Source of the DNA: SHWB01 sp050246875
GTDB lineage: Bacteria > Pseudomonadota > Alphaproteobacteria > UBA6615
DNA length: 64,000 bases
Direction of reading: 5' to 3'
Assembly (NCBI GenBank): GCA_050246875.1
Contig: JBFWVF010000002.1
Location: 186,001-250,000 of the forward strand
Shown: piece by piece, positions 19,134-27,829 of the stretch
Layout: every line of letters starts with the position of its first letter
Numbering within the stretch: position 1 is the first letter of the stretch
Notes under the pieces: generated by a model
Databases searched by the model: none
Seen by the model: the letters and a program-made list of their open reading frames with translations, nothing else
Told to the model about the DNA's origin: nothing
Made by a program: the position numbers and the translations under genes

Positions 19134-20354
19134 CTAGAAGAAGAAGTTGCTCGACACGCCGAAGGTGTGGCCGTCGTTGTCGTGCGAGGTGCCGCTGATG
19201 TTGTCGATGTTGATGAACGACAGGTCAGCCAGCAGCGACCAGCCCGGAGCCACCGTGTAGGTCGCGCCGAAGGCCAGCCAGTTGAGCTGGAAATCGCGCG
19301 CCGTGGCGGCAACCGCCGTGCCGCGGCTCTTCTCGGACTCGAAGTAGCCGACCGAGAAGCCCCACGGGCCCGTGGTGTAGCTGGCGGCCGCCGTCCAGTA
19401 CTCGCCGGCGTCGGCGCCGAGGCCGGAGTTGACGGTCGTCACGCCGGTCTTGCCGAGGTCCATGTACGCGCCGCTGACCGAGAAGCCAGCGAAGTCGACC
19501 TTCGCACCGACGCGCCACATGTCCATGTCGTTGGTGTTGGCGCCACCGGCCGGAGCCGCGACCTCGCCCGTACCCGTCCACCAGGCGCCGCCGGCCGAGA
19601 CGCCGACATCGCCGAACTTGCCGACATAGTTGGCCGCGAGCTCGAGGATTTCCTCGAAGTCGCCGTCGTTGTCGGCGTCACGCGTGAAGCCCGACTGGCC
19701 GCCATCCGGCGTGAAGGCCGCACCGAGCTGGAAGCCCGAGAAGCGCGGGGTGAAGTAGATCACCTTCGTCGCGTCCTGGCCGCTGCCCTCGTACGACACT
19801 TCGAGATCGATACGGGTCGGGGAGACGCCCTGGCCCGCGCCCTCGGCGCCGAAGTTGAACCACTGCTGCACGCCGATGCCGCCGTAGAAGGCGCCATTGC
19901 CCTTCAGCACCGCCGAGGTGCCCGGGTCGATCGTCATGCGGTTGCCGGCGCCGTCCTGGTCGCCGATCTCGACGCGGCCCCAGGCGTCGCTGCTGACGAA
20001 GATCCACGACTCGTCCGACGTGGTCGCGTCGGTCGAGGCGGCGTTCAGCTCGATCTCGAAGCCATAGGTCAGGCCGTTGTCGCCCTTCTTCGAGCCCTTC
20101 ACCCAGACTTCCGTCTCGGGCTGGTAGATGCGGTAGCCGCGGCCCGACGAGGTCGTGCCCGCGAGCGCCGCGCCCGTGGTCGGGTTGAGGCCGCTCGAAA
20201 TGTCCTGGCTCGTGCTGTAGGCCGCGATGCGGATCCAGCCGCCGAGCGTCAGGTCGAACGAATCGCTGGCCGAAACGGGAGCGGCTGCAGCCGGACCCGC
20301 CGCCAGCATCGAGGCGCCCACCAGCGCCGTGCTTGCAAGCAGAAGCTTCTTCAT
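19134..20354 (-). CDS. Porin 2 of the tandem array
   Basis: A 406-residue outer-membrane porin, near copy of porin 1, with the same signal peptide, the same mature start (PVSASDSFDLTLGG) and the same SSNFFF end. The main difference is a loop after QQWFNFG: AEGAGQGVSPTRIDLEVSYE here against TSVVSRIDQEVVLE in porin 1. Leader, terminator and the palindrome at the stop are duplicated too, so the copied unit was a whole transcription unit. Loop changes in a conserved barrel are typical of porins facing phage, or of shifted solute preference (inference). Confidence 0.92.
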   Translation of the reverse strand: MKKLLLASTALVGASMLAAGPAAAAPVSASDSFDLTLGGWIRIAAYSTSQDISSGLNPTTGAALAGTTSSGRGYRIYQPETEVWVKGSKKGDNGLTYGFEIELNAASTDATTSDESWIFVSSDAWGRVEIGDQDGAGNRMTIDPGTSAVLKGNGAFYGGIGVQQWFNFGAEGAGQGVSPTRIDLEVSYEGSGQDATKVIYFTPRFSGFQLGAAFTPDGGQSGFTRDADNDGDFEEILELAANYVGKFGDVGVSAGGAWWTGTGEVAAPAGGANTNDMDMWRVGAKVDFAGFSVSGAYMDLGKTGVTTVNSGLGADAGEYWTAAASYTTGPWGFSVGYFESEKSRGTAVAATARDFQLNWLAFGATYTVAPGWSLLADLSFINIDNISGTSHDNDGHTFGVSSNFFF

Positions 20355-20680
20355 TGCTCGATTAACCTCCTCCAGGGGGACGCCCCAGAACTCCGTCCCC
20401 GGATGAACTTCCCAGTCCTCGGCCCCGTGCGATCCACGCGCATCTCGACCGCGCCTTGCACGACCGAGGCCTTGGAAGCGGATAGAACATCGACAGGCGA
20501 AGCGGCGCAATTGCCGCAAAGACTTACCGCGGCGAATTCAAGACACCGTTGCAACCGCGCCACTACACAAAACATCACTTTCTTCAATCGACTTTCTGGA
20601 TATGCCAACGACGTCGAAGAGACCGGACGCCTGTATCCTTCAAGTTATTTTTCCAATACCTTCAATCGCCATTTCGAATG
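20355..20680 (-). promoter_or_regulatory. Porin 2 leader and promoter region
   Basis: About 330 bp with no gene. The first 57 bp match the porin 1 leader (GGAGGAGG and the GGGGCGTCCCC hairpin). The remainder differs and is AT-richer (for example ACACAAAACATCACTTTC), suggesting separate promoters for the two copies. I see no small gene in it. Confidence 0.5.
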
Positions 20681-20713
20681 AAATCCCCGCCACCGTTGCG
20701 GTGGCAGGGATTT
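20681..20713 (-). terminator. Terminator of porin 3
   Basis: Two 14-nt arms (20681-20694 and 20700-20713) pair at 13 of 14 positions around GTTGC. The T tract on the minus side is short. Confidence 0.7.
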
Positions 20714-20733
20714 CCACGCTTTGCGCTCGGGGC

Positions 20734-21846
20734 TCAGAAGCTGAACTGGTTGGAGAACAGCACGATGTGCCCGTCGTTGTCGGCGCCAGCGACGTTGAAG
20801 TTCGTCGAATCGACGAGGTAGAGGGCGGCCATGGTCGTCCAGCCCGGTGCCACGACGTACTGGCCGTCGAAGGCGACGACCTGATCCCGGCGGGTCACCG
20901 TCGCGGCGATCTTGCGTCGCGACTCGTAGTAGCTGCTGCTGACCTTCCACGGCCCGGTGCCGTAGCTGGCGCCGAGATTCCACCATTCGCCGGCGTCGGT
21001 AACGGCCGTCGTGAGAACGCCACTCTTGCCGAGGTCGACCCAGCCACCACCGAGGCCGAAGCCGGCATACTCGACGGTCGCGCCGAAACCCCACATCTCG
21101 AGGTCGTTTTCGTTGGTGCCGCCGGCCCCGCCGCCGCCGACCGAACTATCGATCTCGCTTTCGCCGAACTCGTACATGCCGGTGACATTGACTTTCACGC
21201 CGGAGAACGTGCCGCTGTATCCTGCGGCAAGACCGATCACGTTCTCGAAGTCGCCGTCGTTGTCGGCGTCCCGGGTAAAGCCGGCGGCGCCGGTGTCGGG
21301 CGTCAGCGAGGCGCCGAGCTGGAAGCCCGAGAAGCGCGGCGTGAAATACGTGATCTTCGGATCGTCGCTGGTCTGGCTGTTGACGTTCGCGAGATCGAGA
21401 CCGCTCGCCCAGATGTCGCCGATGTCGCCATCGACGCCGGCGCGACCCGCGCTGATGTCCGTGGCCTCGACCAGGATGCGATCGTTGGCGCTGTCCTGGT
21501 CGCCCATCTCGACCCGGCCCCAGTCGCCTTCGACGTACATCCAGGATTCGTCGGACGCGAGCCCGTCGCTGGTCAGGGTGTTCAGTTCGATCTGGAAACC
21601 GTACTCGAGGCCGTTGTCGCCCTTCTTCTTGCCCCGCACCTTGAGTTCGCCTTTGTCCGCGGCCATCGAGTAACCGCGACCGGCGCCGGTCGTCTGGTCC
21701 TGGCTCGTGAAGTCGAGCCGCTGCCGGAACTCAAGACCCAGCGACAGATCGAAGGAGTCACTGGCGGTCACCGGGCCGGCGACGGCCGGCAACGACGCGA
21801 GCGAAATCGCCGCCAGCGCCGTGGTACCGAGTAGAATTCGCTTCAT
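20734..21846 (-). CDS. Porin 3 of the tandem array
   Basis: A 370-residue porin, more distant from porins 1 and 2. Signal peptide MKRILLGTTALAAISLASLP, cleavage near AVAGPV, mature start TASDSFDLSLGLEFRQRLDF. It keeps the family landmarks YFTPRFSGFQLGASLTPD, AGFTRDADNDGDFENV and the C-terminal LFSNQFSF. A glycine-rich loop (SVGGGGAGGTNEND) replaces the PAGGA-type loop of the others. It has its own terminator, so it is probably expressed alone. Confidence 0.92.
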   Translation of the reverse strand: MKRILLGTTALAAISLASLPAVAGPVTASDSFDLSLGLEFRQRLDFTSQDQTTGAGRGYSMAADKGELKVRGKKKGDNGLEYGFQIELNTLTSDGLASDESWMYVEGDWGRVEMGDQDSANDRILVEATDISAGRAGVDGDIGDIWASGLDLANVNSQTSDDPKITYFTPRFSGFQLGASLTPDTGAAGFTRDADNDGDFENVIGLAAGYSGTFSGVKVNVTGMYEFGESEIDSSVGGGGAGGTNENDLEMWGFGATVEYAGFGLGGGWVDLGKSGVLTTAVTDAGEWWNLGASYGTGPWKVSSSYYESRRKIAATVTRRDQVVAFDGQYVVAPGWTTMAALYLVDSTNFNVAGADNDGHIVLFSNQFSF

Positions 21847-22103
21847 GTTCCTGCTCCCGAAAAATCAAGACCGGCGCGGCGACGACCGCCCCGGTGATCG
21901 CGGGGAGCATAATGGACAACGCACCTTACGGATATTATGACAGGGAGACGACTCCATCGAATCTACCGATAGGCCGTGGCCCAAATGTCACGCCTGTATT
22001 CATATGTTTCAACGCGTTGTCAGGTTTACGGCACTAATACTTCAATCGCGTTACTCAATGGAAATAGGCTCGGCCGGCCCGGGCCAGGGTTGCCCCGGGA
22101 CAA
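21847..22103 (-). promoter_or_regulatory. Porin 3 upstream region
   Basis: Roughly 255 bp with no gene. An AT-rich stretch near 21930-21945 (GGATATTATGACAGG on the plus strand) is the likeliest promoter zone. Towards the porin 4 side is a GC-rich hairpin at 22078-22099 that resembles the repeats at 27830-27881. Confidence 0.4.
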
Positions 22104-22132
22104 ACGAAAACGCCGGGCACAAGGCCCGGCGT
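22104..22132 (-). terminator. Terminator of porin 4
   Basis: A perfect 9-bp stem (22110-22118 with 22124-22132, loop ACAAG) followed on the minus strand by TTTTCGTTTG. Confidence 0.85.
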
Positions 22133-22161
22133 CGTCGCACTCCGGCGATGTGCCGCGAAGA

Positions 22162-23271
22162 TCAGAACACGAAGTCGTTCGACAGGATGAAGACGTGACC
22201 ATCGTTGTCGGTGCCCGCCGCATCGATATCGCGGGCGTTGACGAAGCTGAGGTCCGCCATGACCAGCCAGCCCGGGGCCACCGTGTACTCGACGTCGAAG
22301 GAGAGGATGTCCGCCTTGGCGACGAAGCCGTTGCCCTGGTTGATCTCCGATTCGTTGTAGCCGACGGAGAAGCCCCACGGGCCGGTGCGATAGCCGGCAC
22401 CCACGTTCCACCACTCGCCGGCGTCGGCCGTGGTGGTGGTGACGGCGCCAGCGCGACCATGGTCGGCCCAGCCGGCACCGACAGAGAAGCCGCTGAACGT
22501 GACGAGGGCGCCCAGAGCGTAGGTCTCGAGGTCGTGCTCGTTGGCGCCACCGGCAGGGGCGGCGACTTCCGAATCGCCCCACTCGCCGACCGCCGACAGG
22601 GTCACGCCGACCGCACCAAACTCGCCGACGTAGTTGATGCCGGCGCCAAGGACGTTCTCGAAGTCGCCGTCATTGTCGGCGTCGCGCGTGAAGCCGGTCT
22701 GGCCCGAGTCGGGCGTGAACGAGGCGCCGAGCTGGAAGCCGGTAAAGCGCGGGGTGAAATAGATCACCTTCGTCGCGTCGTCCGTGACGGTGGTGAACGG
22801 TGCGCCGATGGCCGCGCCGAAGAAGAAGTTCTCCGCCACGTCCTCGTCGAAGCCGAGGCGGCCGACGAGGGCGTTCTCACCAGTCACCGCCATGCGGTCG
22901 GTGGCGTCGTCCTGGTCGCCCAGTTCCACGCGGCCCCAGTTGGCATCGACGAAGATCCACGACTCGTCCGACGCCGTGCCGTCCGTCGTTGAGGCGTTGA
23001 GCTCGATCTCGAAGCCGTACAGCAGGCCGTTGTCGCCGGTCTTGCTGCCCTTGACGAAGACCTCGACCTCGTCCGCGTAGAAGCGGTAGCCACGGCCGCG
23101 GCTCGTCGTCTGATCCTGCGAATCGTGCACGAAGGCATAGCGGATGTTGCCGCCAAGCGACAGGTCGAACGAGTCGCTCGCCGACACCGGGCCGGCGACC
23201 GCGGGCGCGGCAAGGAGCACGGAACCGACGATGGCGGACGTGCCCAGAAGGAACCTCTTCATCTCTTTCAA
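22162..23271 (-). CDS. Porin 4 of the tandem array
   Basis: A 369-residue porin. Signal peptide with MKRFLLGTSAIVGSVLLAAP, then AVAGPVSASDSFDLSLGGN. Landmarks YFTPRFTGFQLGASFTPD and TGFTRDADNDGDFENV are present, and the end is ILSNDFVF. The start could be 23271 (MKEMKRF) or 23262 (MKRF); the latter matches the other porins better. It is the first gene of the array in transcription order, with its own promoter region and terminator. Confidence 0.92.
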   Translation of the reverse strand: MKEMKRFLLGTSAIVGSVLLAAPAVAGPVSASDSFDLSLGGNIRYAFVHDSQDQTTSRGRGYRFYADEVEVFVKGSKTGDNGLLYGFEIELNASTTDGTASDESWIFVDANWGRVELGDQDDATDRMAVTGENALVGRLGFDEDVAENFFFGAAIGAPFTTVTDDATKVIYFTPRFTGFQLGASFTPDSGQTGFTRDADNDGDFENVLGAGINYVGEFGAVGVTLSAVGEWGDSEVAAPAGGANEHDLETYALGALVTFSGFSVGAGWADHGRAGAVTTTTADAGEWWNVGAGYRTGPWGFSVGYNESEINQGNGFVAKADILSFDVEYTVAPGWLVMADLSFVNARDIDAAGTDNDGHVFILSNDFVF

Positions 23272-23310
23272 ACCCCCAAATCGCTGGAGCAGGGTCGCTC
23301 CGCCTGTGGC

Positions 23311-23325
23311 CGTTATATTATAACG
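23311..23325. promoter_or_regulatory. AT-rich palindrome upstream of porin 4
   Basis: CGTTATATTATAACG is a perfect palindrome around a central T. On the minus strand it contains TATAAT, so it may be a -10 element and an operator at the same time. I found no good -35 at the right distance. Confidence 0.4.
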
Positions 23326-23525
23326 TAACGGTCTACGCCAGATTCTCGCCCCGACCCACCTTCGATCACGAGCGAGGTCATATTACTGCGTGGGTTTATC
23401 CCGCGAAACGAGTGTTGCGACACGTTCGTAACTTGCCGGTCATACGTTGCGATAGGGCAACACTGCTGCCGTTCACGGCAGGATTTGCCGCTTTTGCGTG
23501 CAAACCCGCAGTTGCCACGACGTCA

Positions 23526-24722
23526 TCAGGCCGCTGCGATGACTTTCATGGCAGCGAGGTCGCCGAGGAGGCGGTCGCAGCCGCCGGGGCCCAGCGCGGG
23601 AAAGGCGGCGGCGAACTCTGCGGCGCTGAACCCCTTGCGCTCCGCAACCCAGCGAACGGCGGCTTCCAGACCCGGTGGTATGGCCACGGCGCCGCGGGCA
23701 CTGCGCAGCACGGCGCGGCCGTTCTGCCGGTCCACCACGAGGTCGCGTGCCGTCACGTCGTAATGCTGCGCAAGGGCATCGGCCGGCAGATCGAAGCCGC
23801 CGCGCCGGGCGCCGAAGCCCTCGCGGAAGGCCATCACGGCGTCGACCACGGCCTCGCTCGCCGATACGGCCGCCAGCCTTTCACCGAGCGCCCGCAGATG
23901 CCCGGCTACCGCCTCGCGGCCGCGTTCGGGCAGCGGCAGGTTGTGGCGGAACAGCGCGTCCTGCATGGCCTGCTCGAACACCACCTGCATGACGTCGAAG
24001 CCGATCACGTGGGTCAGGCCGAAGGCGATGTGGATCGCCCCGGGCGCCGTGGCGACGGCGTCGTGGTACTGGCCGCGCGGGATGTAGAGCAGGTCGCCCG
24101 GGCGCAGCGTCACCTCCATCAGCACCTTGCCGCGATTCTTCTCGTGATATTCGCGCGGCAGCTGCTTGTAGGCCGGATGGGCGATCGGATGGTCGACGCG
24201 GCCCTCGTAGACGCGCCACACCTTCTCGCCCTCGATGTGCGCGGCGAACACCTCGTGGGTGTCGAAATGCACGTCGAAGGCCTGGTGGGCCTCCCATGAA
24301 CAGTAGAGGTTGGCCTGCGCGCGGCCCCGGAACCGTGCCTCCAGCGCGTTGCAGACGTCGGCGATGCCGGGTGTCAGCGTCTCGATGTCGTTGAGCACGA
24401 TGGCCGCGCCGCGCCGCAGCAGCGCCTTGACCCTGGCCGCGTCGGGCTGGCGCGACGGCCGCCTGTCGCGGTCCTCAACGGGAAAGGTGAACTGGTCCGG
24501 CGGGATGCTCTTGCGGTCGAGCACCATGGCGAAGGTGTTGGTGCTCCAGATCGCAGACATGTTGAGCAGCGCGTTGAGGTGCTGCCACGACATCGCCGTG
24601 GAAAACTTGCCGGCATCGCGCGCTGGGATGTGCAGCGGCCGGCGGTCGTGGATGTCGGCGAAGAAGGTCGCCTCGTCCACCGGGGCGAGCAGGTCGGCGA
24701 AGCTGGCGATGCGCGTGGCCAT
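23526..24722 (-). CDS. JmjC/cupin-fold 2-oxoglutarate oxygenase
   Basis: A 398-residue protein of the cupin_4/JmjC group that includes the bacterial ribosomal oxygenases. The iron ligands look intact: His and Asp in DVHFDTHEVF and the distal His in YIPRGQYHDAVA. The barrel part also has IEGEKVWRVYEG and TLRPGDLLYIPRG. The C-terminal third resembles the dimerisation and winged-helix part of ribosomal oxygenases. A likely activity is hydroxylation of a protein side chain, but the target cannot be read from context. It is a single gene with porins behind it and a hydrolase upstream. Confidence 0.82.
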   Translation of the reverse strand: MATRIASFADLLAPVDEATFFADIHDRRPLHIPARDAGKFSTAMSWQHLNALLNMSAIWSTNTFAMVLDRKSIPPDQFTFPVEDRDRRPSRQPDAARVKALLRRGAAIVLNDIETLTPGIADVCNALEARFRGRAQANLYCSWEAHQAFDVHFDTHEVFAAHIEGEKVWRVYEGRVDHPIAHPAYKQLPREYHEKNRGKVLMEVTLRPGDLLYIPRGQYHDAVATAPGAIHIAFGLTHVIGFDVMQVVFEQAMQDALFRHNLPLPERGREAVAGHLRALGERLAAVSASEAVVDAVMAFREGFGARRGGFDLPADALAQHYDVTARDLVVDRQNGRAVLRSARGAVAIPPGLEAAVRWVAERKGFSAAEFAAAFPALGPGGCDRLLGDLAAMKVIAAA

Positions 24723-24749
24723 GGCCCGGTATACACGAACGGCGGGGGT

Positions 24750-24776
24750 GCGGGGGAGGGCGCGCGCCCTCCCCGC
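24750..24776 (-). terminator. GC-rich hairpin behind the alpha/beta hydrolase
   Basis: A near-perfect 13-bp palindrome with one bulged G, centred at 24763/24764. It lies 8 bp past the hydrolase stop. There is no T run, so Rho-independent activity is doubtful. Confidence 0.4.
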
Positions 24777-24784
24777 GCGGGCCG

Positions 24785-25594
24785 TCAGCCCTGTACGGCT
24801 CTCAGGATGGCCGCGCGCGCGCCGCCGCTCCAGTAATCGTCGTTGATGTTGTGGCCGACGCCGGGGACATCCATGTACTCGGCCGCGATGCCCCGCTTGC
24901 GCAGCGCCTCGACATAGTTCCTGCCGAGCGCCGGGGCCGTGTTGGTGTCGCTGGTGCCGGTCAGTGCCAGAACCATGGCAGACGCCGGCACGTCGTCGCT
25001 GAAATCGCTCGGGCTCAGGCTGGCCATCCAGGGCGAACGGTTGTTCGCCGATCGCCAGGCGAGGACGTCGCAGGGACAGGCGAGCAGCACGAAGGCATCG
25101 GCGGTGCCCGCGTGGCGGCCGGCGATCACGCCCGCCGTCGCCGCACCGCCCGAGTGGCCGACGAGCACGGTGCGCGTCGGCCCCCAGGCTGCCTTGAGCC
25201 GGCTGACCGCGTCGGCGACGGCCGCGATGTTGTCCGGCGTGTAGTGGTCGGTGCGCGTGCCGGCGGAACCGGAGGACCGGCTGCCGTCGCCGAAGCCGTA
25301 GCCTGGCCGCGCCAGTGCCACCGCTACGATCGAATCGTCATCGCGACTCAGCATTTCGCTACGCCGCGCCATGTAGTCGGCGTTGCCGCCGCCGGACAGA
25401 TCGCCGTGCAGCAGCACGACCAGCGTCTTGCCGGCCTCTCTGGCCGGGCCGAAGGCCTTGTAGGCCAGGCAGTAATCATTGCCGCGGACGTGCGTGTCCG
25501 TGACCCCTTGTTCGCATTGCTCGGACGCGACGGCCGGGGCCGACGTGAGAGCGAACAGAATGGCGACGAGAAACATCGGGCGCATGGGTTTCAC
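24785..25594 (-). CDS. Secreted alpha/beta hydrolase
   Basis: A 269-residue protein with a signal peptide (FLVAILFALTSAPAVAS). The fold shows TLVVLLHGDLSGGG as oxyanion part, the nucleophile elbow VGHSGGAAT, and a late His in VPGVGHNIND. Four cysteines (EQCEQG, DYCLAY, ACPCDV) may form disulfides. It probably cleaves an ester or peptide in the periplasm; the substrate is unknown. Upstream lies a divergent yggS gene. Confidence 0.8.
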   Translation of the reverse strand: MKPMRPMFLVAILFALTSAPAVASEQCEQGVTDTHVRGNDYCLAYKAFGPAREAGKTLVVLLHGDLSGGGNADYMARRSEMLSRDDDSIVAVALARPGYGFGDGSRSSGSAGTRTDHYTPDNIAAVADAVSRLKAAWGPTRTVLVGHSGGAATAGVIAGRHAGTADAFVLLACPCDVLAWRSANNRSPWMASLSPSDFSDDVPASAMVLALTGTSDTNTAPALGRNYVEALRKRGIAAEYMDVPGVGHNINDDYWSGGARAAILRAVQG

Positions 25595-25736
25595 TCCGCT
25601 ACCTGCGTCCTAACCCCCGCGCGCAGATTTAGGGGCGACCCGCGGGCCCGGCAACGGGAACGGGAATGGACCGCTGCCGCGGCGCGGCGAATTGCGCTAG
25701 CGTCGTTTTCCGCTTGCCGTCACGCCGGATGCCGTC

Positions 25737-26426
25737 ATGTCGACCGCCGCGACCCAACAGGACGCCGCCGCGCGCCTCGATGCCGTTCGCGCCCGTATTG
25801 CCGCCGCCGCCCGCGAGGCCGGCCGCGACCCGGCGGCGGTGACGCTGATCGCCATCAGCAAGCAGCAGTCCGACGAGCGCATCGCCGCCGTTCTCGCTGC
25901 CGGCCACCGCGTCTTCGGCGAGAACCGCGTGCAGGAGGCCGAGGCGCACTGGTCTGCCCGCCGCGCCACGGTGCCGGACCTCGCGCTCCACATGGTCGGG
26001 CCGTTGCAGACCAACAAGGTGCGCGAGGCGGTGGCGCTGTTCGACGCCATCCACAGCGTCGACCGCCCGCGCCTCGCCGAGGCGCTGGCGAAGGAAATGG
26101 CGCGCAGCGGGCGTCGCCCGGCCTGCTTCATCGAGGTCAACACCGGCGAGGAGCCGCAGAAGGCGGGTGTGCTGCCGGCCGATGCCGATGCCTTCATCGA
26201 GCGCTGCCGCACGGAGTTCGCCCTGCCGCTCGCCGGCCTGATGTGCATCCCGCCGCACGATGCCGTGCCGGCGCCGCATTTCGCGCTGCTGGCGACGATC
26301 GCGAAGCGGCACGGGCTGGCGTCGCTGAGCATGGGCATGAGCGCCGACTATGAGGCGGCGGTGACCCTCGGCGCCACCCATGTGCGCGTCGGCACCGCCA
26401 TCTTCGGCGAGCGCGCGCCGCGCTAG
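25737..26426 (+). CDS. YggS-family PLP homeostasis protein
   Basis: A 229-residue PLP-binding TIM-barrel protein (COG0325) that controls free PLP and amino-acid pools. The PLP lysine is in LIAISKQQ; GHRVFGENRVQEAEAHW, MVGPLQTNKVREAV and the phosphate-binding LSMGMSADYEAAV are typical. Length is normal. The stop overlaps the convergent L,D-transpeptidase-like gene by 4 bp. Confidence 0.93.
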   Translation: MSTAATQQDAAARLDAVRARIAAAAREAGRDPAAVTLIAISKQQSDERIAAVLAAGHRVFGENRVQEAEAHWSARRATVPDLALHMVGPLQTNKVREAVALFDAIHSVDRPRLAEALAKEMARSGRRPACFIEVNTGEEPQKAGVLPADADAFIERCRTEFALPLAGLMCIPPHDAVPAPHFALLATIAKRHGLASLSMGMSADYEAAVTLGATHVRVGTAIFGERAPR

Positions 26427-26944
26427 GCGCTGTCGCGCGGCGACCGCACCACCAGGGCGTCGCCGGCCCGCGCCGCGTCCAACACGGCGGCGAGGTCGTC
26501 CGCCGCCAGCGCGACGCAACCGGCGGTCGGCGAGAAGTCTGGCTGCGCCACATGGACGAAGATGCCGCTGCCCAGTCCCGGCACGGGCGGCGCGTCGTTG
26601 TGGCCGACGACGAGGATGAGGTCGTAGACGCGATCGGATCGCCACAGGCGCTCGGCCGACGCCGGCCAGGGCAGCCGCACCGGCCGATTGTAGCGCGCAT
26701 CGGCCGGATCGTCGCACCAGCCGTCGTCGGGACCGATGGCGACCGTCGGCAGGCCGGTTGCCGGCCGCGCCTGCCGGTCGGGGCGGTAGAGAACACGACG
26801 AAAGACGAAGCGCCCGGCCGGCGTCGCGCCATCGCCCTCACGCTTGTCGATACGCACGCCGCCGCGGCCGAGGGCGCAGGCGAAGCGGCGATCGCCCCAG
26901 CGGACGACGCCGCGCGAACCGTCCGGCTCGACGATCAGGTCCAT
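26423..26944 (-). CDS. L,D-transpeptidase-like (YkuD domain) protein
   Basis: A 173-residue protein consisting of little more than a YkuD catalytic domain. The motif VVGHNDAPP and the active-site stretch with His (IFVHVAQ) and the Cys in TAGCVALAADD are intact. The start region has REGDGATPAGRFVFRRVLYR, typical of the ErfK/YbiS-like subgroup. There is no visible signal peptide, which is common in this short group but leaves its location unclear. It may link or edit peptidoglycan stem peptides. Confidence 0.82.
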   Translation of the reverse strand: MDLIVEPDGSRGVVRWGDRRFACALGRGGVRIDKREGDGATPAGRFVFRRVLYRPDRQARPATGLPTVAIGPDDGWCDDPADARYNRPVRLPWPASAERLWRSDRVYDLILVVGHNDAPPVPGLGSGIFVHVAQPDFSPTAGCVALAADDLAAVLDAARAGDALVVRSPRDSA

Positions 26945-27030
26945 GCGCTCAGGCTAGGCGGCTTGCTGCCGCCATGAAAGGCCGGCGTGCCTCAACCGTT
27001 GGGCGCGCTGGCGGCCGGCGCGGCGTCGTG

Positions 27031-27753
27031 CTACCGACTGCGCGCCAGTGCCTCGTACTTGTCGAGGGCGTGCTGCATGGCGGCCGGCATCCAGGGCTGC
27101 GCGGTCGGATGCTGTGGCGGCGGCACGCCGGCGGCCTGGGCGGTGCGCATGGCGCTGGCCTCCGCCATCGTGCGCGCCAGCCAGCCGGACGGCGGTCCGT
27201 CGGCGACGGCCGCACCGGCGCGAACGGGCCACGCCGCCGGCGGCACGGGCGGCGGCGCGGCCGCGGCGGCAACGACGGGCATATCGGATTCGGCGGCCGG
27301 TGGAGCGGACAGGCGCTGCGGCAGCACCCGCGGCGCGTTCCAGACGATGGGGTCGGCCGCTGCCAGTTGCGCCTGCGCCGCGTCGTCGCCGGCGAGCTGG
27401 TCCGGTAGCGGCGCGTCCTCGCTTTCGCCATCGCCTCCCAGCATGGCCATGGCGTGGCCGCCGATGTCGCGGCCGGTCGTGGCCTCGACAGCCATGTTGG
27501 CCAGCGCCGCGAGAAAGCCGATGGGGCCGCCGAAAAGGGCCCCGCCAGCCAGCTTCGCGGGGGTCGAGATGGGATCGTCGGTGACTTCGCGATACAGCGA
27601 CGACACGATCGGGACGTGCTGCAGCGGATTGAGGATGTCGAGCAGTTCGGCGAAGGCGCCGTCGTCCTCGCCGGCCGCGACGGCGAAGGCGCCGCCGGGG
27701 GATTCCCCCGGGGCGAGCCCCATCACCAGTCCGGTTTCCGGCGCGACCGCCAT
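27031..27753 (-). CDS. Unknown protein with an NPLQHVPIVSS motif
   Basis: A 240-residue protein I cannot assign to a named family. The conserved-looking core (about residues 36-95) reads ELLDILNPLQHVPIVSSLYR, then TDDPISTPAKLAGGALFGGP and a hydrophobic glycine/alanine-rich stretch that may enter a membrane. The second half is proline/alanine-rich and disordered-looking and ends in a helix (MQHALDKYEALARSR). I have seen similar core sequences in other alphaproteobacterial hypothetical proteins. No enzyme motif is visible. It stands alone on the minus strand behind a cluster of hairpins. Confidence 0.7.
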   Translation of the reverse strand: MAVAPETGLVMGLAPGESPGGAFAVAAGEDDGAFAELLDILNPLQHVPIVSSLYREVTDDPISTPAKLAGGALFGGPIGFLAALANMAVEATTGRDIGGHAMAMLGGDGESEDAPLPDQLAGDDAAQAQLAAADPIVWNAPRVLPQRLSAPPAAESDMPVVAAAAAPPPVPPAAWPVRAGAAVADGPPSGWLARTMAEASAMRTAQAAGVPPPQHPTAQPWMPAAMQHALDKYEALARSR

Positions 27754-27829
27754 GCCTGTGCCTCCGCTGGCGCCGTCGCAAGCGCGGTGCCAGCCGCAAA
27801 GCCGCAGGAATCAAGGATCCACCGGATGA

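Noticed and set aside
19053..20681. Plus-strand frames of more than 450 codons opposite porins 1 and 2
   Set aside because: They mirror each other because the porins do, and show no signal peptide, fold or family.
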